Assembly (NCBI RefSeq): GCF_000577275.2
Contig: NZ_HG916855.1
Coordinates: 1,612,001 to 1,676,000, forward strand
Direction: 5' to 3'
Source of the DNA: Rhizobium favelukesii
GTDB taxonomy: Bacteria; Pseudomonadota; Alphaproteobacteria; Rhizobiales; Rhizobiaceae
DNA: 64,000 nucleotides
Below the pieces are notes generated by a model. It was not told where the DNA came from. It saw nothing but the letters and a program-made list of their open reading frames with translations, and did not search any database. The position numbers were made by a program, and so were the translations under genes. Positions 33,241 through 41,616 of this stretch are shown here, one piece after another. How positions within the stretch are numbered: the first letter of the stretch is position 1; the number at the start of each line of letters is the position of its first letter.

Positions 33241-35256
33241 GGCTAGCCCATCTTTCACGGTTCGCGAAAAAAAGTGAATGAAATCAATTGTCGCCCCCTG
33301 AAAGTCTCCACTACAGAGGCGGGGCTGGGTGGCGGGCTGGGAGCGTTGCAGTCGTAATGCGTGGCGGCGGCTGAGGCGGCAATTCGAGTTTGAGCTGCCT
33401 CAGCAAGAGCTTCTGGTCGGCATTGGGTTCGGTGTAGCGGGTGAGCACCAGTGTTCGGCGGTCTGTTGTCGGAAAATGCACGTCGAGCATCTGAATGGCG
33501 GCCATCTTATCGAGCACGGCACGCGGCGTGAGACCGGGCGCGAGTGGCTTCAGGCGGGCTCGTAGCGTGACCTGCAGGCAATATGCCATGAAAGCCACGA
33601 AGATGTGCGCCTCGATACGAGGCTCGTGCTGATGATAGATCGGCCGCAATTGCAGATCGTCCTTGAGGTTTTTGAAGGCGGCTTCAATCTCGGTGAGTTG
33701 GATATAAAACTGCCACAGATCGGCGGGATCGCGGCCATTGAGATTGGTGCGCAGCAAATAGCGTCCTTCGCGCCGGCGCACAGCGCGCAGCTTGTTGCGG
33801 TTGAGCTTGAATGTGAACACCGTGCCGCTGTCGGGAATATCAATATCAAGCAGCCGCCATGCCGCAGGCGCCTTTGAACGCGCGGCTCCGAGCTTCATCA
33901 ACAGCTCCTTGCGCGTCAGCGTCATGCCGGCAATTTGCGTCAGGCGCGTCCACAGCCATCGCAGTTTACGCTGTCGCATGGCGCGTTCTTTGTGGATGCG
34001 TGCATGGCTCTGGGCAAAGACATAGGTCTCTTGCTCTTGCGGCAGGAGCTTGACGTCGACGCCCTGGCGCACGCTCTTCCAGGGCTTATCGAGCAACGCT
34101 TTCTCCAGCTTGGAGAGCCGTCCCTTGGGCGTGCCGACCAGATAATAGACCGGCGGATCGGCCTGGCGCATCTCGGCCAGGACTTCCTCGGTGGGAATGC
34201 CGCGATCCATCACCCAGATGCGTTCGGCCTTGCCATATTGCGCTTCGATCTTCTGCAAGAAGCTGCGCAATGTCGTGCTATCGGCTGTGTTGCCGGGGAG
34301 CACTTCATAAGCAAGCGGAAAGCCGTCCGGCGTAACCACAAGTGCGATGACGACCTGAACACAATCGCTGCGCTTGTCGCGGCTATAGCCATAGCGGCGC
34401 TTATCGGTCTCCTCCTCCGGCGGAGGTGATTCAAAGTAGGTGCTGGTCAGATCATAGAGCAACACGTCAAATCGCGCGCCAAACAGATCCTGCCAGCGTT
34501 GCCGCAAGTGAGAAAACAGGTCTTGCTTGTGAGGCAGGATCTTGTCCAGGCAACCATAGAGACCGTTCTTCGCTGCCAGCGCAAAATCCGCCCCCAACAG
34601 ATCGGCCATGGCGCTCTCTTCGAACCATTGCCGATGCAGCCGCCACTCACTGCCCGGATCGATCAGGCGATAACACACCAGCGTTTGCAGGATCTTCTGC
34701 CAGTCTCTTCCCTTCCGGGAGGCGGGCAGACGAGGCGACCAGAACGCATCGAGCTGCAACTCCTCATAGAGATGACTTGCCAGCCAACAAGCGCCCCATT
34801 GCCGCGGCCGATGCAACTGCATCGCATCGAGCCGCACTTGCACGCCATAGCCTGCCGCGCCTTGTGGAAGCGTCTTGTCGGCGGGAAATAACGAAAGCTG
34901 TCTGTAACGCTGGGTATCCTCATCAAAAGCTTCGATCGCGCGGCTCCAGTCAGCGAGTTGACCGTCATTGATCTCGCCAAGATAAAGCACCTGTCGCTGC
35001 ACCACCTTGCCGCCGGCACATCGCCGGTTCTCGACGATGTTCCAGTAGCGGTGTTGCTTGCCGTCTTTGAAGCGTCGATTCTCGCGCAAAAACATGATGC
35101 GCGTGATTCTATCTGCGTCGCCGTAACGCGGAAAGATAGTAGGTCTACACTACACGCCGATCGCGCAAACCGGCCATTGATTCGATTCGGCTTTTTGCCC
35201 TTGCAACACCCGAAAATCGGCCAAATCGGCCGCGAATCGTGAAAGATGGGCTAGTC
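33241..35256 (-). mobile_element. Complete IS1634-family insertion sequence
   Basis: The element is 2016 bp long. Its ends are inverted repeats: GGCTAGCCCATCTTTCACGG at 33241 and, on the other strand at the right end, GACTAGCCCATCTTTCACGA, identical apart from two bases over these 20, continuing with TTCGCG in both. CTGTCC flanks it at 33235-33240 and 35257-35262 as a perfect 6-bp target duplication, which indicates a recent, clean insertion. It carries one transposase gene. Confidence 0.85.
33311..35095 (-). CDS. IS1634-family DDE transposase
   Basis: A 594-residue transposase with an IS4/IS1634-type catalytic core: VLLYDLTSTYFESPPPEEET (first D, about 214), ERIWVMDRGIPTEEVLAEM (second D, about 302), and YIQLTEIEAAFKNLKDDLQL (E, about 475, inside the YREK-like region). 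The frame is intact from ATG to stop and lies wholly within the element bounded by inverted repeats. Codon use does not differ strikingly. The element is probably able to transpose. Confidence 0.9.
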   Translation of the reverse strand: MFLRENRRFKDGKQHRYWNIVENRRCAGGKVVQRQVLYLGEINDGQLADWSRAIEAFDEDTQRYRQLSLFPADKTLPQGAAGYGVQVRLDAMQLHRPRQWGACWLASHLYEELQLDAFWSPRLPASRKGRDWQKILQTLVCYRLIDPGSEWRLHRQWFEESAMADLLGADFALAAKNGLYGCLDKILPHKQDLFSHLRQRWQDLFGARFDVLLYDLTSTYFESPPPEEETDKRRYGYSRDKRSDCVQVVIALVVTPDGFPLAYEVLPGNTADSTTLRSFLQKIEAQYGKAERIWVMDRGIPTEEVLAEMRQADPPVYYLVGTPKGRLSKLEKALLDKPWKSVRQGVDVKLLPQEQETYVFAQSHARIHKERAMRQRKLRWLWTRLTQIAGMTLTRKELLMKLGAARSKAPAAWRLLDIDIPDSGTVFTFKLNRNKLRAVRRREGRYLLRTNLNGRDPADLWQFYIQLTEIEAAFKNLKDDLQLRPIYHQHEPRIEAHIFVAFMAYCLQVTLRARLKPLAPGLTPRAVLDKMAAIQMLDVHFPTTDRRTLVLTRYTEPNADQKLLLRQLKLELPPQPPPRITTATLPARHPAPPL

Positions 35257-35472
35257 CTGTCCAGCACGTTCAACCTCCCGATCAAACGTGGGCGTCCATC
35301 CCCGCGTCATTCCGTGGCTCATTGCTGCCTCGGCCAATGCCAGTTGCATGCGCAAATGCTTGATGTCACCGAGCAGTGTCGCGATGGTCGCCTTGGCATC
35401 TTCGTCGTGGAAGGCGAGGGCGGCTTCAACCTCAAAGGCGACATCCATTTGCTTTGCGGGCTTAATCGACAT
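35251..35472 (-). CDS. Small unknown protein, paralogue of the 37962 gene
   Basis: A 73-residue protein (MSIKPAKQMDVAFEVEAALA, then HDEDAKATIATLLGDIKHLR and MSHGMTRGWTPTFDR). It shares its structure with the product of 37962-38159, in which AxxATLxxDxKHLRxQL and a C-terminal LTRGWVPS are the same. Helical and soluble. The present stop codon (TAG) comes from the insertion-sequence end, so the C-terminus may be altered by the insertion. It starts inside the end of the upstream gene. Function unknown. Confidence 0.6.
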   Translation of the reverse strand: MSIKPAKQMDVAFEVEAALAFHDEDAKATIATLLGDIKHLRMQLALAEAAMSHGMTRGWTPTFDREVERAGQD

Positions 35473-35824
35473 GGCCCGCTTCTCGAACGACGTCATAGAA
35501 GGCCTGCACGACGTCGCTCGCGTCTCCGGCGCATTGGAACCAGACCGGTTTGCGCATCACGATGCTGGAACCGACGGCATTGAAGTAGCCACAGGCTCTT
35601 TTTGTGGCGGGGTCGACCGCAATGTCGAAATAGCCGAGCGGCCCCCCGGAAGCCATGTCGTAGACGTTGGCCGAATAGAGGCTCCAGCCCTGGTAGTTGG
35701 GCATCATGATCATGGTTGCCATCAGGAGCGGATGGATTTCGGCCATCGTAGCTTCTGTGGGTGGTGTCCAGTAAGTGCCCGTGATGTCTTCCCCACGCAG
35801 TTGTTCGATCGGCATGTGTGGCAT
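35462..35824 (-). CDS. Unknown protein, first gene of the SOS-box operon
   Basis: A 120-residue protein starting MPHMPIEQLRGEDITGTYWT, with no signal peptide and a mixed alpha/beta composition. The PPTEATMAEIHPLLMATMIM stretch and ACGYFNAVGSSIVMRKPVWF are notable. No family recognised. GAGGAGG lies 9 bases upstream of the ATG at 35824. The start is 30 bases downstream of a GAAC-N7-GAAC SOS box (35854-35868), and the next gene starts inside its 3' end. The order suggests LexA control. Confidence 0.6.
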   Translation of the reverse strand: MPHMPIEQLRGEDITGTYWTPPTEATMAEIHPLLMATMIMMPNYQGWSLYSANVYDMASGGPLGYFDIAVDPATKRACGYFNAVGSSIVMRKPVWFQCAGDASDVVQAFYDVVREAGHVD

Positions 35825-35853
35825 GGCCGTCGTCCTCCTCAAAAGTTTTGGAT

Positions 35854-35868
35854 GTTCCTATTATGTTC
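35854..35868 (-). promoter_or_regulatory. LexA (SOS) box of the alphaproteobacterial type
   Basis: GTTCCTATTATGTTC (GTTC-N7-GTTC) is the consensus LexA-binding sequence known from Rhizobiales. It lies 30 bases upstream of the 35824 start, reading GAAC-N7-GAAC towards the operon. LexA control is inferred from the perfect match and its position. Confidence 0.7.
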
Positions 35869-35989
35869 TCTTTTGTGGCCGAGTCAACATTCGGATATGA
35901 CGAGACAAGGAAAACTCATGCGAGGGCCAGCTCAACGAGGACGATCGCTCGGAGTTCCTCCGGAGGCGATTTGTCCTTGCGCTTGGTGA

Positions 35990-36137
35990 TTACTCTTGAG
36001 CATGTGCCCGCGACACTAGATCACCAGACTCATAGAGCGTGAAAATGTTCTTATGCTCGATTGTGCCGTCGCTTGTTTCGATCTTGATATTCGAAATCCC
36101 CTCGGGCCGCACACGGAGCCACATCCGGTAGTCAGTT
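35990..36137 (-). pseudogene. C-terminal part of an unknown gene truncated by IS630
   Basis: About 49 codons on the reverse strand (TDYRMWLRVRPEGISNIKIE, then EHKNIFTLYESGDLVSRAHA) remain. The 5' end is cut where the IS630 element begins; the start is not found on the far side of that element. It is likely a former regulator or structural protein, not recognised. Confidence 0.5.
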
Positions 36138-37301
36138 ATACCAGCGAGCGCAGAGTGCGACTCACTTGGGATTCCCGAATCGGTGAAAATCTGAATCCAT
36201 GGGGCAAACGGGAGGTTTGCAATGGGTTCGGCGATTGCATTGCGCGATGATTTTGATGGTCCTGCTCTGCGGCAGTTCGCGAAAGGGACCAAGGATGCCG
36301 CTCAAGCGCGGCGGCTTCTGGCGTTGGCGGAAATTTATGACGGCGGCTCGCGTACAGATGCGGCCCGGATCGGGGGCGTGACCTTGCAGATTGTTCGCGA
36401 CTGGGTCGTTCGTTTCAATGAGCACGGGTCGGCCGGGCTCCTCAACGGCAAGGCTCCCGGCAATCGGCCCAAGCTGAATGATGATCAGCGCCAGGCCTTG
36501 GCCAAGATTGTAGAGCGTGGTCCGATCCCGGCTATCCACGGTGTCGTTCGGTGGCGGCGCAAGGATCTGGTCCAATGGATCTTCCAGGAATTCCGGATCT
36601 CGATGGACGAGACCACGGTTGGTCGCGAATTGAAGGCTCTCGGCTTTGCCAAGCTGTCTGCCCGGCCGCGCCACTACGCCCAGAATGAACCCGAAGTGGA
36701 CGCTTTTAAAAAGAGTTCCCTGCCGCATTGGCAGCCATCAGAAGCAGCCTCCCGAAGAATACCGAGATCGAACTCTGGTGGGCCGACGAGGCGCGCATAG
36801 GTCAGAAAAACAAGATCACCCGCCGATGGGCTCGCCGTGGCACCCGACCTTCAGCGCCGCTGGATCAACGGACGATGTGGGCGTACATCTTCGGTGCCAT
36901 CTGCCCCAAGAAAGGTAAGGGCGCGGGCCTCGTATTGCCCTATTGCGATACCGACGCCATGAATCAACATCTGCTGGAAATCAGCCAGGCAGTCGATGAC
37001 GGCGCTCACGCGGTCCTCATCCTCGATCAAGCCGGATGGCACGTCACGCCGAAGCTCAGCGTCCCTGACAACATCACATTGCTGTTCTTGCCGCCGCGTT
37101 CGCCTGAATTGAACCCTGTCGAAAACGTCTGGCAGTTTATGAGGGACAACTGGCTGTCGAACCGCATCTTCACAGACTACGAGGACATCGTCGCTCACTG
37201 CTGTGCCGCCTGGAACAAACTCGTCGCGCAACCCTGGAAGATAATGTCCATTGGACTGCGCGAGTGGGCGCATCGGTTTTGATCAATGCATGTTGGTATT
37301 A
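36138..37301 (+). mobile_element. IS630-family element (approximate ends)
   Basis: The left end (ATACCAGCGAGC after a TA at 36137) and the right end (TGTTGGTATTA ending near 37301) are imperfect inverted repeats (ATACCA-R-C on both). TA target use fits IS630. The boundaries are approximate within a few bases. One transposase gene lies within. Confidence 0.6.
36222..37282 (+). CDS. IS630 transposase read in two frames
   Basis: The first frame (36222-36716, GGGAGG upstream of ATG) gives the helix-turn-helix half: RRLLALAEIYDGGSRTDAAR, QIVRDWVVRFNEHGSAGLLN and KALGFAKLSARPRHYAQNEP. The second frame continues FPAALAAIRSSLPKNTEIEL, WWADEARIGQKNKITRRWAR, LILDQAGWHVTPKLSVPDNI and FLPPRSPELNPVENVWQFMR, which carries the DDE residues (D in the WADE motif, D in LILDQAG, E in NPVENVW). 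The join is a -1 shift at TTTTAAAAAG (36704-36713). Such slippery runs are used for programmed -1 frameshifting in IS families, so the element may be active; a mutation is the alternative. Confidence 0.8.
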
Positions 37302-37387
37302 GTCGCTGGGTGACGGATCTGTAAATGCCTATCGCCTCGCCGTGGCCTGCTTAGATGACCTCGGCGTGATCCAACGTCTTGGGGATT

Positions 37388-37495
37388 TTATTTTTTCCGC
37401 GCCGGAATCCCCCAGCCTTCGACTTCGTCTCCCTTCGGTAACACGACGTAGCGAAGACCGTCATCGTGGATGTACTGGGAGTAAATTTCGACCAT
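37388..37495 (-). CDS. Small unknown protein (35 residues)
   Basis: On the reverse strand, MVEIYSQYIHDDGLRYVVLP followed by KGDEVEGWGIPARKK and stop looks like a real short protein (balanced composition). AGGA directly abuts the ATG, so translation may begin upstream in an open extension. No domain recognised. The rest of 37496-37961 shows nothing convincing. Confidence 0.4.
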   Translation of the reverse strand: MVEIYSQYIHDDGLRYVVLPKGDEVEGWGIPARKK

Positions 37496-37961
37496 TCCTG
37501 AGCCTGCGTCCGACCGCGTTAGGCCCCGATAGTGAGCAGCACAAAAGAAACCCGGCAAACGGTTCTTGGCAGACGCATTACGTACTTAACAGCTATTGCA
37601 AAGGCGGCACGTCTAGTGCGCATGTGCCTTATTCCTATAGGATGCGGCCCGTTCGCATCCGCCGATGATCTGGAGTGCGATCCTGAGAAAAGGAGTCCAT
37701 TCAACGGTGTATAGTCGTTGGCTTTTCAGAGCCAGGCTGCAGTCGTCCGCAGCAGAACTTCTGCGCGCGCCTATCGACAGACCGGTCATCGGACGATTTC
37801 GACTCCCAACCAGAGTCTCAAGTGTTCGGGTTGAAGGAATCACTGGGCTCTGCCACCATTCGCCGGTTCCCTTGATTCCGGAACGGGTCGTCAATGTTGG
37901 GCGTGAACCATGACGACTGCGAATGATCCTGTCTAAGCCAGAAACCGCGAGGGAAAAAGCG

Positions 37962-38159
37962 ATGACAGCCGCCGAGAAAAGGCTAGACCTTCAGTACGAT
38001 GCCGTTGAACAAGCGATTGCTTGGCACTCGGGTGACATGAGGGCAGCCATTGCCACGCTGATCGACGACTGCAAGCACCTTAGAGATCAGCTCGACACCG
38101 CACAGAAATGCATGAGCAAAGGCCTGACACGAGGTTGGGTTCCAAGTCCGGAGCGCTAG
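37962..38159 (+). CDS. Small unknown protein, paralogue of 35251-35472
   Basis: A 65-residue protein (MTAAEKRLDLQYDAVEQAIA, then AAIATLIDDCKHLRDQLDTA and LTRGWVPSPER). It aligns with the product of 35251-35472 along its whole length, with DCKHLRDQL and TRGWVPS matching. Predicted helical. GAGGG precedes the ATG at 37962. The paralogous copies are separated by an IS630 element and lie on opposite strands. Function unknown. Confidence 0.6.
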   Translation: MTAAEKRLDLQYDAVEQAIAWHSGDMRAAIATLIDDCKHLRDQLDTAQKCMSKGLTRGWVPSPER

Positions 38160-38268
38160 AGTGATGATCGGCGGGTATTCGTGTGCCGCAGAGCAGGTAC
38201 TCGATTCCCGTCGTTCTTTAGCGGACGCTAATCGCCTATATCACCCCCTTCAGACACGAAGGAACAAC

Positions 38269-38439
38269 ATGACAAAGAAGCTGAACTCGTTGGAAGCGAC
38301 AAGGGACTGCGTCTTGACGGCCCGTCCGTTCAAGGGAGCTTTCATGTACATGGCTGTTGCCGTCACGGCCTGGTCGGTGACGGAAACCCATAAAGCGCCG
38401 ATCCCTCCGGACGACCAAGTCGCGACCGTCATTCACTAA
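38269..38439 (+). CDS. Small protein with one hydrophobic segment
   Basis: A 56-residue protein (MTKKLNSLEATRDCVLTARP) with a short hydrophobic stretch around FMYMAVAVTAWSV and a soluble end. AAGGA lies 6 bases before the ATG. It follows the 37962 gene on the same strand. No family recognised; it may be a small membrane peptide. Confidence 0.4.
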   Translation: MTKKLNSLEATRDCVLTARPFKGAFMYMAVAVTAWSVTETHKAPIPPDDQVATVIH

Positions 38440-38932
38440 GGCGAGACTTAGGCTCCAAGCGACCTAGTGGGAGATTGCATTAGCTCCCGAATGAACTTCG
38501 ATAAGCTGCCCTCTCGACTAGCGTTTTCGGCCTCCCAACCGAATTTCCAAGCATCGTGCGCGCCACCCAGTCCCCAAGTTCGACTGCGTCTTCCTTCGGT
38601 GCGCGCTCCGGCTTGAGATAGGGGTTTCTTGGACCTTGGGGCCCAGAGACACGTAACAATGAGGAGCTGCGTTTGTGTTGCGTCGCAGCTCTTCATGTCG
38701 TTCCTGATGCTCTGCGCTTAGGGATTGATCCAATGGAAGTCCGTCAGCGCTCCGACATCGCCATAGTCAAGGACTGCGCCGCGGTTGGGCCTTCCAGGAG
38801 AAGTGGGCTTTTGAGACATCCCTGGCTCCCATCGATCATGGGACAGGGTTAGTACCGACACGGCCATCATACGACCGATCGTTGTCGCTTGCAGTTCATT
38901 TACCGGCCTCTTTGTTCGCTCGTAATGGAATC
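38440..38932. other. Gap with weak reverse-strand coding sense
   Basis: On the reverse strand near 38490-38650, a frame reads NPYLKPERAPKEDAVELGDW then VARTMLGNSVGRPKTLVERA and stops, protein-like but without a start codon that fits. Another reverse frame (38718-38957) ends GAVLDYGDVGALTDFHWINP. Neither is strong enough to call; both may be remnants. Confidence 0.3.
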
Positions 38933-39802
38933 CTATTGGATAGCCAGGCTCGGACATTCGGAGACGACGTCCACCACGAAGTCCATAACTGCCCGGACCG
39001 CAGGAGTTTTATGCAAGTCGCTGTGAACCACGAGCCATATGTCGCGTGCGAAGTATGGTGCACGCTCGTCAATCCGAACGAGATCACGATCGCGTTCACC
39101 CATAAAACAAGGCAAACCTGCTACGCCCACTCCGGCCCGCACCGCGATCAGGTGTTCGCTTGAGTAAGTCAGTTCGCAAACGACTGGGCGTCGGCCAGCA
39201 ATTCCGAGCAGCCACGATTGGGCCGGCGTATCGGCAAAAGTTTGGTCCCACCCTATGAACTCCCAGCGTTGGGGTGCGGCCAGATGGGCATAGGAACGGT
39301 GCGCATAGAGGCCAAAGGCCATTGTGCCGATCTTCCGTGTCACGCTACTGGTTTCATCCGGCCTCACGAACCGTACAGCGACATCAGCCTCCCGACGGCT
39401 CAGTGAAACCCGTTGCGCTTGCGCGGAGAGCGACAGCCGGATCTCGGGATAGCTCTCCCTGAACCGTGTCAACCGTTCGGTTAGAAGATGGGTTACGAGC
39501 ACTGGCGGCGCGCTCAGCGTGATCCGGCCGACAAGCGGAGCGTGATCTGCCTTCGCAAGGCGAACGATGCCATAGGCTGAAGCCTCCATCTCGATGGCCC
39601 GCTCGAACACCTGCCTGCCCAAGCTGGTGAGACGACAGGAGCGCGGCAGGCGATCTACCAGTTTCGCGTCAAGTTCAGCCTCTAACGCAGCAAGTCGTCT
39701 GCTTACAGTCGCGTGATCCACCTTGAGGCTGCGGGCAGCGCCAGACAGCGTGCCGCTTTGAGCAACGGCGAGGAAATGGCGAACGTCTTCCCAGTCAATC
39801 AT
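38933..39802 (-). CDS. LysR-family regulator
   Basis: A 289-residue LysR-type activator/repressor. The N-terminal winged helix (MIDWEDVRHFLAVAQSGTLS, GAARSLKVDHATVSRRLAAL) covers residues 1-60. A LysR substrate domain follows with ADVAVRFVRPDETSSVTRKI and VRAGVGVAGLPCFMGERDRD. The true start is the ATG at 39802; the open frame extends further upstream but that part overlaps the divergent gene's promoter and is not protein-like. It is divergent from the oxidoreductase at 39909, 106 bases apart, which it probably controls. Confidence 0.88.
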   Translation of the reverse strand: MIDWEDVRHFLAVAQSGTLSGAARSLKVDHATVSRRLAALEAELDAKLVDRLPRSCRLTSLGRQVFERAIEMEASAYGIVRLAKADHAPLVGRITLSAPPVLVTHLLTERLTRFRESYPEIRLSLSAQAQRVSLSRREADVAVRFVRPDETSSVTRKIGTMAFGLYAHRSYAHLAAPQRWEFIGWDQTFADTPAQSWLLGIAGRRPVVCELTYSSEHLIAVRAGVGVAGLPCFMGERDRDLVRIDERAPYFARDIWLVVHSDLHKTPAVRAVMDFVVDVVSECPSLAIQ

Positions 39803-39908
39803 CGGTGCAAAATCTCCAAGATGGCTGGCACACATACCGAATTTTCGCATGGAACGCGCCCATGTACTTTCCGGGACGTCAAGTTTCATCGCATGGAAAG
39901 TGAACATC

Positions 39909-41027
39909 ATGACCGGACAACCCTTCAAGATCGGCATCGTTGGCGTGCAACCTGGAAGGAGCTGGGCTGCGCGCGCCCATATTCCCGCATTGCGCACTCT
40001 CGCCGACTCATTCGAGATCGTAGGGATCGCCAATACCAGCAAGGCCAGTGCCCAAGCAGCTGCAGCCGAGATGGGCGTGTCGAAAGCCTTCGCTGGAGTT
40101 GCCGAGTTGATCACATCGCCCGAGGTCGACATTGTCACTGTCGCGGTGAAGGTACCCCCGCACTTCGAAATCGTGAAGGCCGCGATCGAAGCTGGCAAAC
40201 ATGTCTATTGCGAATGGCCGCTCGGCAATGGATTGGCGGAAGCCCGCGAAATGGCTGCGCTTGTCAAGGCAAGAGGGGTCCTGGGCGTGGTGGGAACCCA
40301 AGCGCGTTTCGCGCCAGAGATCGAGTATCTGAGACATCTGATCCTCGACGGCTTTGTCGGCGAGGTGCTGTCGACGACCTTGGTCGCGCGAGGCGGGACT
40401 GCACTGGGCGGCGGCACCATTCCTGACGCGAAGACCTACGGATATTTGCTGGACCGCGCCAATGGTGCAACTATGCTGACAATCCCAGTGGGGCATACGC
40501 TGGCCGCGCTAAGGGATGTATTAGGCGAGGTCGTGGAAGTCTCTGCTATAACAGCGACACGTAGACCCACGGCGACAGCAAACGATACCGGTGAAAAGCT
40601 CCCTGTATTGGCACCTGACCAGGTGCTGGTGAGCGGGGTTTTGTCCAGCGGCGCACCCATTTCCATCCATTACCGCGGCGGCGCGGCGCGGGACGGCGAT
40701 GGATTGTTTTGGGAAATCCACGGGACCGAGGGCGACATACGGGTCTCTGGCTCGTCCGGCCACGTGCAAATGGTGCATCTTTCACTGATGGGTGCGCGCG
40801 GCGGGGACACAGCATTCCATGCGATTGATATTCCCTCATCATACCGGACTGGTTGGCCGGAGGATGCCGAGCCTGGGAATGTCGCACGCCTCTATGCCAA
40901 GATGGCCCAGGATTTGCGCGAAGGCACTCATACTGCGCCAAGCTTTGAGGATGCGGTCGCAGTGCATCGGGTTATTGACGCGATCGAGAGAGCAGCCGAA
41001 GGCGGACATCGCGTCGTGCTAACTTGA
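39909..41027 (+). CDS. Gfo/Idh/MocA family oxidoreductase
   Basis: A 372-residue NAD(P)-dependent oxidoreductase. A Rossmann domain covers the N-terminal third: IGIVGVQPGRSWAARAHIPA (dinucleotide site, about 9-28) and VYCEWPLGNGLAEAREMAAL, in which the usual EKP is replaced by EWP. The second half is the (alpha/beta) substrate domain. Members act on sugars, inositols or their derivatives. The ATG at 39909 was chosen; an earlier start at 39849 adds unrelated residues. Likely regulated by the divergent LysR. Confidence 0.82.
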   Translation: MTGQPFKIGIVGVQPGRSWAARAHIPALRTLADSFEIVGIANTSKASAQAAAAEMGVSKAFAGVAELITSPEVDIVTVAVKVPPHFEIVKAAIEAGKHVYCEWPLGNGLAEAREMAALVKARGVLGVVGTQARFAPEIEYLRHLILDGFVGEVLSTTLVARGGTALGGGTIPDAKTYGYLLDRANGATMLTIPVGHTLAALRDVLGEVVEVSAITATRRPTATANDTGEKLPVLAPDQVLVSGVLSSGAPISIHYRGGAARDGDGLFWEIHGTEGDIRVSGSSGHVQMVHLSLMGARGGDTAFHAIDIPSSYRTGWPEDAEPGNVARLYAKMAQDLREGTHTAPSFEDAVAVHRVIDAIERAAEGGHRVVLT

Positions 41028-41121
41028 ACGAAGAAGGCTTTGTCGGACGGCCGTCTACAGCTGACGTGCATGTGGCCGTTCTTGAGGGATACATTGCGAC
41101 AGCCGGGGATGGAGGTTGCGA

Positions 41122-41529
41122 ATGAATGATCTTTATGCTGATTGCGCGCTCTTTCGAGATATGATCGCTCGGTCCGACCGTTCTAGGCTCATGGTAAGCT
41201 TTCAACACTTCCCTCGAGGTGCCTGCGACGACGCGTCATTGCTGCTCGCCAGATTTCTCCGGGAGAGGGACCACGGGACGTTCCAACGGATGTCGGGCAA
41301 GCGTGGCGATGATACCCATGTGTGGCTTGAGCAGGGCGATTGGGTGAGCGACATAACCGGCGATCAGTTCGGCGATTTCCCGTATGGTCACGCCCATGTT
41401 GGCAAGGATCGCTCGTGGCACCAGCCGTTCTCCGGCGAAGATACCGGGCCGGCGGACTATCGTCATCTCGATGGTCCCATAGTTGTCGATCTGAACAAGA
41501 CTTACTCATGTCTTTCAGACGGTCACTGA
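41122..41529 (+). CDS. Hypothetical protein, possible Cys-His-Asp hydrolase fold
   Basis: A 135-residue protein of unknown family. FPRGACDDASLLLARFL offers a Cys in a helical start, followed by DTHVWLEQGDWVSDITGDQF with His and Asp. This order (Cys, His, Asp) and spacing resemble papain-like/transglutaminase-like small hydrolases; inference only. GGAGG lies 6 bases before the ATG at 41122. It is not co-operonic with the oxidoreductase by spacing (94 bases), but the direction is the same. Confidence 0.5.
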   Translation: MNDLYADCALFRDMIARSDRSRLMVSFQHFPRGACDDASLLLARFLRERDHGTFQRMSGKRGDDTHVWLEQGDWVSDITGDQFGDFPYGHAHVGKDRSWHQPFSGEDTGPADYRHLDGPIVVDLNKTYSCLSDGH

Positions 41530-41561
41530 GCCGGCCCCTGTAAGCGGCGCGGCCAATCAGC

Positions 41562-41597
41562 ACCTACCGGATGAGAGTGGACACCCACCCGGTAGGT
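41562..41597. terminator. Bidirectional hairpin between convergent genes
   Basis: ACCTACCGG (41562-41570) pairs with CCGGTAGGT (41589-41597), and an inner GTGG/CCAC pair extends the structure. It lies between the 41529 stop (forward) and the 41617 stop (reverse). Confidence 0.6.
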
Positions 41598-41616
41598 TGA
41601 TCGTATTCGCCCACTG

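Noticed and set aside
36138..37301. IS630 considered as two separate genes
   Set aside because: The second frame lacks the helix-turn-helix half and the first lacks the catalytic half; one frameshifted transposase explains both.
39803..40198. N-terminal extension of the LysR gene
   Set aside because: It overlaps the start of the divergent oxidoreductase and is not LysR-like; the winged helix begins at 39802.
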